Positions 1-6,012 of a DNA stretch of 6,949 bases are shown one piece after another (the stretch's first letter is position 1; the number at the start of each line of letters is the position of its first letter). This DNA is from Candidatus Zhuqueibacterota bacterium. GTDB taxonomy: Bacteria > SM23-31. The DNA is taken from positions 1 through 6,949 of the forward strand of contig JADFON010000095.1 in assembly GCA_022562855.1 (NCBI GenBank), read 5' to 3'. A model generated the notes under the pieces. The model worked only from the letters and a program-made list of their open reading frames with translations. It was not told the DNA's origin and searched no databases. Both the position numbers and the translations under genes were made by a program.

Positions 1-59
1 TACAGGTAATCAAGCTAAAATAGCAAAAAGATTTTGTAGCTATATAAAAGCGACCAATT

Positions 60-716
60 TTACTTCCGCTCAATACGTTCTACTAAACCAACCCGTTTTA
101 TGATTTCTGTGACCAGGTAATCATTTTCAAGATAGGCATATAAATTTTCTCCGGGACAGGCGGTGCCGGCATAATCTCTGTGTCCTTTGAGTGTGGAGGG
201 GTCAATATCATATTCTTCGCACTGCCATGCCATTAAGTTGATTAAGGCTTCAAGTTGTTCAGGAGACGGTTTCGCATTTTCATAGTTGCCGATAACACAG
301 GTTAACAGGTGCCCGGCAGGGTCGTAGGTTGTGTTGGTATCACCCGCAAATACGGGATCTCTTGCTTCGTAAATAGTGCCGCCAGGGTCAATCATAAAAT
401 GATAGGGAATATCCATCCAGCCGCGTTCCTCTCTGCTCCAGGTTTGAAGGGTTCTCAAATAATCGGCAGTGTCACGGTCCTTGTCAAAGTCCTCACCGCT
501 GTGATGCAGCGTAATATAAGACAATTCATGTTTCCGGCTTTCATTAGTAGCGCGCGCGCTGCCCCACACATCCTTGGAGACTATTTCAACCCGGTAAGCT
601 GAATCTAAAACCGGCGATTTTTTAAATGTACCAATAAGCATGACAATGGAGCCGGTGATGAAAATAGCGCCGGCTGCCTTAGCGGCATATAATAAAAATT
701 TTGGTAAATTTGTCAT
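60..716 (-). CDS. Membrane-anchored N-acetylmuramoyl-L-alanine amidase (Amidase_2 / PGRP fold)
   Basis: A 218-residue protein predicted to cut the amide bond between N-acetylmuramic acid and L-alanine in peptidoglycan. Seen: a hydrophobic segment at about residues 9-30 with no clear cleavage site, so a signal anchor placing the enzyme in the periplasm. The catalytic domain spans about 45-195. Zinc ligands of the T7 lysozyme/PGRP family are recognisable as H71 (in ITLHHSG), H179 (GHRDYAG) and C187 (TACPG). Y105 (IPYHF) matches the conserved catalytic tyrosine, and T185 sits where active family members carry Lys or Thr. All key residues are present, so activity is expected. The start is the only Met before the hydrophobic segment; no Shine-Dalgarno sequence is visible. 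It is transcribed away from the amidohydrolase gene. Whether it serves remodelling, recycling or defence against other bacteria cannot be told from sequence. Confidence 0.9.
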   Translation of the reverse strand: MTNLPKFLLYAAKAAGAIFITGSIVMLIGTFKKSPVLDSAYRVEIVSKDVWGSARATNESRKHELSYITLHHSGEDFDKDRDTADYLRTLQTWSREERGWMDIPYHFMIDPGGTIYEARDPVFAGDTNTTYDPAGHLLTCVIGNYENAKPSPEQLEALINLMAWQCEEYDIDPSTLKGHRDYAGTACPGENLYAYLENDYLVTEIIKRVGLVERIERK

Positions 717-770
717 AGCGTCAAATGTATTTAGTTATTTGTTCAATCTAATTTTTCCTACCCGCGAGCT

Positions 771-799
771 AATATATATATGTACCAATTAATTTACAA
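771..799 (-). promoter_or_regulatory. Candidate promoter for the amidase gene
   Basis: On the minus strand TTGTAA (794-799) and TATATT (771-776) are separated by 17 bases, matching the sigma-70 consensus at 4/6 and 5/6 positions. This would start transcription near 764 and leave a leader of about 47 bases. The region is very AT-rich, so a chance match is possible. Confidence 0.35.
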
Positions 800-840
800 C
801 AGGTTTCAATAATTGGGCAAATTTATCCAAACAATTACCC

Positions 841-869
841 TTGACAAATGACTGGGATATTTGTAACTT
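841..869 (+). promoter_or_regulatory. Candidate promoter for the amidohydrolase gene
   Basis: A perfect -35 box TTGACA (841-846) is followed after 17 bases by TAACTT (864-869). A small inverted repeat, ACAAAT (844-849) and ATTTGT (859-864) with a 9-base gap, lies across the -35 box and spacer and could be an operator, though six-base arms are weak evidence. The leader to the ATG at 923 would be about 47 bases and contains the AGGAG ribosome-binding site at 912-916. Confidence 0.5.
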
Positions 870-922
870 TTTGTACTTAGTGCTAACGGAATTATCTCAA
901 AAAAAATATATAGGAGTATACA

Positions 923-2692
923 ATGCGAAAGGTTGCCATTTATGTTTTATCGGTTATATTCCTTGTTTCGATAAGTTCATGTTCAAGGGATGCTGCTGAT
1001 TTAGTTCTCAGAAACGGAAGAGTTTATACCATGGAAGAAAGTATGTCCTGGGCATCGGCTGTGGTTGTAACCGGCAATAAAATCACCGCAGTACTGGAAA
1101 ATGATGCCGATGCGGATGCTTATATAGGTAAAGGTACAAACGAAATCGATCTGAACGGTCGTTTCGTCATGCCCGGTTTTATAGATGGTCATACCCATTT
1201 CAGTGGCGCGGGCGCGCTTATCAATGGCGCTAATTTGCTGACGGTCTCGGATGATAACGGTCTGAGGGAAGAAATGACACGTGTTGTTGGAATTTTGGAA
1301 GGCGGAGAGTGGATATCCGGAGGACTTTGGGGTGCCTATGAAGAATGGGCGCTTGGAGCGGATGATGCGGAAAAAAAGAAAAGTGGAAGATGGGAACCTG
1401 ACCGGTCGGCAATTGACGATATAACCCAAAATAACCCGGCTTTTTTGAACAGCTTCGACCGGGCGCTGTATTTGGCAAATACAGCTGCTCTGAAAGAAGC
1501 CGGTCTGGAAAACGCTCCCGTTGAGGGGATGAAACTTGATGGAAATGGAAGACCGACGGGGCTGATTTACAGAGGTTCTCCTGCAATAGGAACGATAAAT
1601 GAAGCGAGAAGGAAAAATCCGAAATCGCCAAAAAGGATACTCGATGAGAACCGTGCGGCATTCAAGAGACTTCGTGAATCGGGTGTTGTAGAGGTCCACG
1701 ACAATACAAGTGATGAACAGATGCAAAGATACGTTCAACTGCAGAATAACGGAGAATTAACAGCGAGAGTCTGGATGAGACCGCATATTCCCTTTGCACA
1801 GGAATTTGTAGATAAAGGAATTAAAATGGGAACACATCCGGTAACGGGGGAAGTCGATAATTTTCTAAGATGGGGCGCATTTAAAGCACACATAGACGGA
1901 ATTATGGGGAATCATTCCGCATTATTCTTTGAACCTTATGATGACGAGCCGGACAATTATGGAAGATACAGGAACGATACCAGTGAAGACCCGGATTTCA
2001 AAATCGGCGATATGGAAAAATTATATACTAACATAAAAATCGCCTACGAAGGCGGATTTGTAGTTAATGTCCACGCGATAGGTACAAAAGGAACCGCCTT
2101 GATGCTCGACACCTATGAACGCCTGATGAAGGATATTGGTAAAGATTTAAGAGGATACCGTGTTATACATAACCAGGTAGTACGACCTCAGGATTTTCCG
2201 AGATTCAAACAGTTAAACGTGATCGCCGAAGTAAATCCGTATCATTTGTCGGATGATATGAGGTGGATGGAAGAACGAATCGGCTATGAACGTAATAAGG
2301 GAGCCTATGCTTTTAAGTCGTTTCTTGACAACGGTGCGACATTGGTATTTGGGTCGGATTGGCCGGGAACTTCAGCCGCCGAGTATCATGTCCATCCAAA
2401 ATACCTGCTGCACGCGGCGGTTAACCGGACAACGGTTAACAATACTCCCGAAGGAGGTTGGTATCCCGAGCAGAAGATCTCGATGCATGAATCGTTAAAA
2501 GCTTACACGATCAATGCGGCGTATGCTACGTTTGAAGAAGATGTTAAAGGGTCTCTTAAAGCCGGCAAGCTTGCCGATATAGTTGTAGTTGACCGGAATC
2601 TCATGGAAATCGATTCTAACGATATTCTGAATATGAATATCGATATGACCATTGTGGACGGGAAAATCGTTTATGACAGAAGCAAAAATTAA
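923..2692 (+). CDS. YtcJ-like metal-dependent amidohydrolase, predicted lipoprotein
   Basis: A 589-residue member of the Amidohydro_3 / YtcJ group (COG1574), which also holds N-substituted formamide deformylase. The N-terminus is a lipoprotein signal: MRK, a hydrophobic stretch, then lipobox ISSC with C20 as the lipidated residue, so it should be anchored in the cell envelope; many family members lack such a signal. Visible motifs: the metal-binding MPGFIDGHTH (H90, H92), a conserved lysine in GAFKAHIDG (K321), VNVHAIG (H384), VIHNQVV (H416), NPYH (H441), and GSDWP with the catalytic Asp D479. The C-terminal signature WYPEQKIS...AYTINAAYA and GKLADIVVVD (549-558) is complete. The usual IEHAQ motif is changed to VIHNQ and HAIGD to HAIGT, which may shift substrate choice. 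The start is fixed by AGGAG six bases before the ATG and by the signal peptide. The substrate cannot be predicted. Confidence 0.92.
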   Translation: MRKVAIYVLSVIFLVSISSCSRDAADLVLRNGRVYTMEESMSWASAVVVTGNKITAVLENDADADAYIGKGTNEIDLNGRFVMPGFIDGHTHFSGAGALINGANLLTVSDDNGLREEMTRVVGILEGGEWISGGLWGAYEEWALGADDAEKKKSGRWEPDRSAIDDITQNNPAFLNSFDRALYLANTAALKEAGLENAPVEGMKLDGNGRPTGLIYRGSPAIGTINEARRKNPKSPKRILDENRAAFKRLRESGVVEVHDNTSDEQMQRYVQLQNNGELTARVWMRPHIPFAQEFVDKGIKMGTHPVTGEVDNFLRWGAFKAHIDGIMGNHSALFFEPYDDEPDNYGRYRNDTSEDPDFKIGDMEKLYTNIKIAYEGGFVVNVHAIGTKGTALMLDTYERLMKDIGKDLRGYRVIHNQVVRPQDFPRFKQLNVIAEVNPYHLSDDMRWMEERIGYERNKGAYAFKSFLDNGATLVFGSDWPGTSAAEYHVHPKYLLHAAVNRTTVNNTPEGGWYPEQKISMHESLKAYTINAAYATFEEDVKGSLKAGKLADIVVVDRNLMEIDSNDILNMNIDMTIVDGKIVYDRSKN

Positions 2693-2763
2693 ATGCGTTT
2701 ACGAAAAACAGCAATGTGTAATGCAGTAAAATCTTAGGAGGTCCAAGAAGGCATATTTTAATC

Positions 2764-2800
2764 TTGACTAATTTTTATATTTTTTGTACTTTGATATAAT
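2764..2800 (+). promoter_or_regulatory. Candidate promoter for the Asn/Gln-rich protein gene
   Basis: TTGACT (2764-2769) is followed after 17 bases by TACTTT (2787-2792). A perfect TATAAT lies slightly further on (2795-2800), but 25 bases from the TTGACT. Either could be the -10 box. The stretch TTTTTGTACTT also occurs upstream of the amidohydrolase gene (868-878), which may hint at a shared promoter element, or may only reflect T-rich DNA. Transcription would begin about 30-40 bases before the ATG at 2840. Confidence 0.5.
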
Positions 2801-2839
2801 TACTATTCCTTATTAAAATAATATAAACGGGGGTAGTTT

Positions 2840-3412
2840 ATGGCTATTGGTGATGTACAAAACAGATTTGAAGCCGGAACCCAGATTACTCAAATTGGCG
2901 GAAATACCGGTCAAAATCGTCAACAGATCAGACCACCGGTACAGCAGGATAACCGGGTAAACGCATTAACCGATAATAATAACGACAATACTTTACTTGC
3001 CCGGAACACCGAGCCTGCACAGACCAACCAAAATCCGCCTCCTGACCAGTCGGCAAGATTGAACAGGCAGGATACCCTCGAAATTAGCGGCGGGGTGCAG
3101 ATAACTCAAAACAACGAGCCTGATTTTACGGTAACTGCTGCGACCGAAAACAAGAATGCCGGAGGGCAATCGGAAGATACCATACTTCTAAGTACGGATA
3201 ATAATTCGGGAGAAACGGAATTTACACCGGTTAAAGCTGAAAATCAGGATAATACGTTAGACCAAGCGGTTGAGCGGACAGCAGACGATCAAATATCAAA
3301 TATAGAGAATACTAACGCCGCAATTGCGGCTACTCCTCCCCGCCAAACTGCTGCAGCAAACGCATTAACACAGGAAAATCAGGTCGGTACAAGGCTTGAT
3401 ACTACTGCCTGA
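2840..3412 (+). CDS. Hypothetical low-complexity Asn/Gln/Thr-rich protein, probably disordered
   Basis: I do not recognise a family. The 190 residues hold about 26 Asn, 21 Gln and 25 Thr, but no Cys, Trp, Tyr or His, only two Lys, and no Met after the first. That composition argues for an intrinsically disordered chain. There is no signal peptide or membrane segment. Short motifs recur loosely: QITQ (15-18 and 87-90), NALT (41-44 and 174-177), and NDNTLL/EDTILL/QDNTL (48-53, 112-117, 137-140), suggesting decayed internal repeats. A run of five G (2829-2833) ends six bases before the ATG and is a poor ribosome-binding site. The open frame is long for chance, has a credible promoter, and uses codons like its neighbours, so I take it as a real gene. 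It converges with the small gene at 3422, nine bases away. A secreted, surface or scaffold role would be speculation. Confidence 0.7.
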   Translation: MAIGDVQNRFEAGTQITQIGGNTGQNRQQIRPPVQQDNRVNALTDNNNDNTLLARNTEPAQTNQNPPPDQSARLNRQDTLEISGGVQITQNNEPDFTVTAATENKNAGGQSEDTILLSTDNNSGETEFTPVKAENQDNTLDQAVERTADDQISNIENTNAAIAATPPRQTAAANALTQENQVGTRLDTTA

Positions 3413-3421
3413 TACGTCTAT

Positions 3422-3610
3422 TTATTTTAATTGGTTTTCCTGATAAAAAAACCCGTTACGGTATTCTTCGGCATATCCTAATGCAATCCAGTTAATAATT
3501 GCTTCGGAAAGCGTGATAGAGCGTTTTCTCGAATTTTTTAACTTGCTCTGAAAGGAAAAAATTGCCTCTATTTGATTATCGCTAAAGGAACTTTGTGTAT
3601 GAATTGCCAT
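3422..3610 (-). CDS. Hypothetical 62-residue protein
   Basis: A small gene whose reality rests mainly on a good Shine-Dalgarno sequence, AAGGGAG, five bases before the ATG on the minus strand. The product is soluble-looking: a possible helix at about 9-24, a basic turn (SRKRS, 28-32), then an amphipathic helix with the segment SEAIINWIALGYAEEYR (about 35-51). The size and the helix-basic turn-helix pattern recall small DNA-binding proteins, but no ribbon-helix-helix or helix-turn-helix signature is clear enough to name. There is no Cys and no signal peptide. It converges with the Asn/Gln-rich gene with only nine bases between stops and no visible terminator, so the transcripts probably overlap at their 3' ends. 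It is not paired with another small gene, so a toxin-antitoxin role has no support here. Confidence 0.6.
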   Translation of the reverse strand: MAIHTQSSFSDNQIEAIFSFQSKLKNSRKRSITLSEAIINWIALGYAEEYRNGFFYQENQLK

Positions 3611-3813
3611 AATAACTCCCTTTGATGTAAGGTTTACGTTATAAATTGCAAATTCAATGCCAGTATTTCCATTTTGAGCTAATAGCAGGATTATTCAATC
3701 ATAATTACAGTATGAAGAGATAGTTTATTATACTATTATCATCGTCTTGCTGAATGAGAAAAATTAATTTAAGTAGAAAAAAAATATCCTATTAAGCTGG
3801 AATATAATAGATA
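3611..3813. other. Divergent intergenic region without a clear regulatory site
   Basis: This 203-base AT-rich gap separates the small minus-strand gene from the degenerate HD-GYP gene and should hold promoters for both. The only good -10 match near the plus-strand gene is TATAAT at 3803-3808, just five bases before its ATG, with no -35 partner at the right distance (an A-rich run lies there). If it is used, the transcript would begin at or beside the start codon. A further TATACT (3729-3734) also lacks a convincing -35 box. Confidence 0.3.
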
Positions 3814-5151
3814 ATGATCGTAAATCCCGATTCCATAGAATTCGAAAGCCTGGATGATCTTTGTATTTTTGTCAGGTATAACTCGAAGAACAGTAAATCA
3901 GTACCGGCGGGATATATCCTTGCCGAAGACCTGATGAATAACAAAGGAGGGGTATTATATGCTAAGGATACCGAACTCGATGCCGCCCGAATAACTCGAC
4001 TTCTTCGAATTCTCGAAAACAACCCGGAAATTAAACCCTCATTTTTTATTAAACTCAATGATATTGTCCTGAAGATCGAACATGGGAAGATTTTAGCAGC
4101 ATTAATCCGGTTAATAGAATCTAAAGCCAGTCGGAAAGTATACGCAAAGTTGATGTTTTCAGTCAAAACATTGATTGAATCGAGAATAAATGATATTCTA
4201 AAAGAGCCGGAGATAATTCTCTATATTAGCAAACTGAAATTTCTTGAAGACAAGTCGAAAAAATCAACTATTAATCCGTTTTATAATCATACCCTGAACT
4301 CTCTTATCTTTTCAATGGGGATTACAGCGAACCTGATTGAATCAAACCAAGAAAAATTTGAACCAAAAGAAATTGGTGAGATAGGATTAGTCGCGCTTTT
4401 GCAAAATTCCGGAGGCTGGGAAACAAGCGGGCAATTTATGGATTTGCCGGTTGAAGAACGCAAGAAAAAGTTTATTGCGGCGAATGAAAAAAATCAAAAC
4501 AATTTACAAATGTATAATGTGAAATCGGAGGTATTGGAGGCGATAGATTATTGTTACGATTTCCAGACAGGTAATTTTGATTTTTTTCAAGATGATACTA
4601 AAACTGCAATGTACGCCAAAATCGCTTGTGTAGGAGGCATCTTCAATGAAGCGATAGCGGGATTATGGGGATCCGCCAGGGCTCCAAGAGAAGTAATTGA
4701 CAGTTTATATTTACAGGCTCAGGCAAACAAAATTCCAAAGTCGCTGGTCGATGCTCTGGCAAAAGGTTTGAAATTTAATGACCTTTTCGACTTTTACCGT
4801 GAATTGGAAGTCCTGAATAATCTCTGCAAAAGAGATTCCGGGAAAGCTTATCCCATGACCGGATTCAAAAGCCCGGTAATATTTGTGTGTCAACACAACC
4901 TGTATGATTGCAAAGAATTTGTTGCCAGCGCTAAATCAATAACAGTGTTTAAGGAAATGGGTGGTCTTGAAGAAGGTTCTTACGGAAGGTGCGAGGGTTT
5001 GTCAGACAAATTAATAGATTTTTATGAAGGTCATTACAAAGAGATAAAAGACGACGTGACATCGAAGAAGTTAAAATCGGGGACTAAGGAAGACAATAAT
5101 TCTGTGGAGGAAGCATCAGACGAAAAGGATAATGAATCTAAAGATACGTAA
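3814..5151 (+). CDS. Degenerate (probably non-catalytic) HD-GYP domain protein
   Basis: A 445-residue soluble protein. Residues 31-66 (PAGYILAED...GGVLYAKDTEL...RITRLLRI) match the conserved region found before many HD-GYP phosphodiesterase domains. Residues about 155-320 can be read along that domain: H159 for the first His; IGLVALLQNSGG (189-201) where active enzymes have IGL..LLHDIGK; VLEAIDYCYDFQTG (240-253) for the HHE..DG..GYP region; AKIACVGGIFNEA (268-280) for ARI.AVAD.FDA; and a trailing SLVDAL. Thus HD is replaced by QN (197-198), HHE by YCY (246-248) and the later Asp by G275; only H159 seems kept. Hydrolysis of cyclic di-GMP is therefore unlikely; a binding or scaffold role is inferred. 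A C-terminal region has CQHNLYDC (359-366), C393 and H407, then a charged tail from about 408. No ribosome-binding site is visible. An HDOD-like origin is the main alternative. Confidence 0.72.
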   Translation: MIVNPDSIEFESLDDLCIFVRYNSKNSKSVPAGYILAEDLMNNKGGVLYAKDTELDAARITRLLRILENNPEIKPSFFIKLNDIVLKIEHGKILAALIRLIESKASRKVYAKLMFSVKTLIESRINDILKEPEIILYISKLKFLEDKSKKSTINPFYNHTLNSLIFSMGITANLIESNQEKFEPKEIGEIGLVALLQNSGGWETSGQFMDLPVEERKKKFIAANEKNQNNLQMYNVKSEVLEAIDYCYDFQTGNFDFFQDDTKTAMYAKIACVGGIFNEAIAGLWGSARAPREVIDSLYLQAQANKIPKSLVDALAKGLKFNDLFDFYRELEVLNNLCKRDSGKAYPMTGFKSPVIFVCQHNLYDCKEFVASAKSITVFKEMGGLEEGSYGRCEGLSDKLIDFYEGHYKEIKDDVTSKKLKSGTKEDNNSVEEASDEKDNESKDT

Positions 5152-5346
5152 ATAGTACATACATTAACGCATGAAAAAAATCAAACAATATTTATCAAAA
5201 TCCCGCCATTAGATTGTCCGCATTATTTCCAACGTTTTTGCGAATTTATTCAATCCTTTCCACCTGTATTTATTGGAGTTTACCCACAAATATTTCCTGC
5301 CTGAATTACCAACCGAAATATAATTAACCTTTCTCAATCTTTTTTC
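5152..5346. other. Intergenic region, nothing convincing seen
   Basis: These 195 bases between the HD-GYP-like gene and the promoter of the TPR gene hold no credible gene, RNA or terminator. A 13-codon frame at 5171-5212 continues after its TAG for 36 more open codons to 5323, which may be a decayed small gene or chance. Confidence 0.4.
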
Positions 5347-5375
5347 TTGACTAAGCTGTTTGTATGTGTTATTTT
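5347..5375 (+). promoter_or_regulatory. Candidate promoter for the TPR gene
   Basis: TTGACT (5347-5352) and TATTTT (5370-5375) are separated by 17 bases, giving a likely transcription start near 5382 and a leader of about 22 bases before the ATG at 5404. This competes with another reading: the TTG at 5347 is in frame with the gene, and starting there would add a hydrophobic segment (LFVCVILVVYF) resembling a signal peptide. Confidence 0.45.
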
Positions 5376-5403
5376 AGTGGTGTACTTCAACACAATAGAA
5401 AAC

Positions 5404-6012
5404 ATGTTACTTGCAAAAAAGTACCACAAAACCACTCTTGTTTTATGTGGTACGGTAAAAGATTCACTCAAGAAGTACTTTGACAGATACATCGCTATAA
5501 ACCTTCCGGATGAAATTCATGCTAACGGAGTTTCAGCGATATTGAGTTGTCATCCGGAATTTGACAAAACGACCGATCACGCAAACTATGATGCTGAAAT
5601 AGAATTCTACAAAAGGGAGACGCCGAAAGTTTTAAAAAAAGCCCTTGAACAATATTTTTATAATAATCCTGACACAGCATATAAATTAGCTGTAGAAGCA
5701 AAGACAATTGCCGGGAAGAAAGGATTAGAAAAACTCCTCGGCTCATCTTATATAGGAATAGCAAATACCTTTTGGGTAAGGGGAGATTATCCCGCTGCGC
5801 TGGCAAATTATATGAATGCCCTAAAAGTATTTGAACAAATCAATCACAAAAAGGGAATAGCAAGTGCAAATTCAGGCATCGGCATTGTTTACCGCAACCA
5901 GGGCGACTACCCCAAGGCATTGAAACACTACTTTGAGGCATTGGAAATTGGGAAAGAACTTGGAGATAAAAGCAAAATAGCAGTCATCCTCGGCAACATC
6001 GGCATAGCGCTA
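5404..6012 (+). other. Segment 1: N-terminal part of a tetratricopeptide-repeat protein
   Basis: Residues 1-203 of the chimeric frame. Two full TPR units are clear, at about 114-147 (with RGDYPAAL) and 154-187 (with QGDYPKAL), set 40 residues apart. A weaker helical repeat precedes them (about 78-112, YNNPDTAYKLAVEAK) and a third begins at 194. Repeats with this pitch and wording (NIGI.Y...GDYPKAL..YFEALEI) are typical of the sensory part of Bacteroidota-type histidine kinases and adenylate cyclases; whatever output domain followed is missing. Residues 1-75 are unfamiliar. The base composition is like that of the genes to the left, so this piece probably belongs to the same genome. Confidence 0.65.

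Noticed and set aside
13-41. Imperfect hairpin (AGCTA with TAGCT, plus AAAT with ATTT) just after the amidase stop
   Set aside because: The stem is AT-rich and bulged and no T-run follows on the minus strand, so it does not qualify as an intrinsic terminator.
1001-1738. Long minus-strand open frames (1001-1738 and 1230-1661) inside the amidohydrolase gene
   Set aside because: They are opposite a full-length, motif-complete enzyme, have no domain signal or ribosome-binding site, and are Ser/Phe/Arg-rich as expected of antisense shadows.
2736-2742. Perfect Shine-Dalgarno match AGGAGGT between the amidohydrolase and the Asn/Gln-rich gene
   Set aside because: No start codon follows at a usable distance, so it is an orphan match or remnant.
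3422-3610. Antitoxin or CopG-like repressor assignment for the 62-residue protein
   Set aside because: No partner gene and no clear DNA-binding motif; only size and a basic turn point that way.
5171-5323. A 13-codon frame (ATG 5171, TAG 5210) followed in frame by 36 open codons, possibly a small gene with an internal TAG
   Set aside because: No ribosome-binding site, no recognised product, and such a run is common by chance in AT-rich intergenic DNA; there is no other hint of stop-codon recoding.
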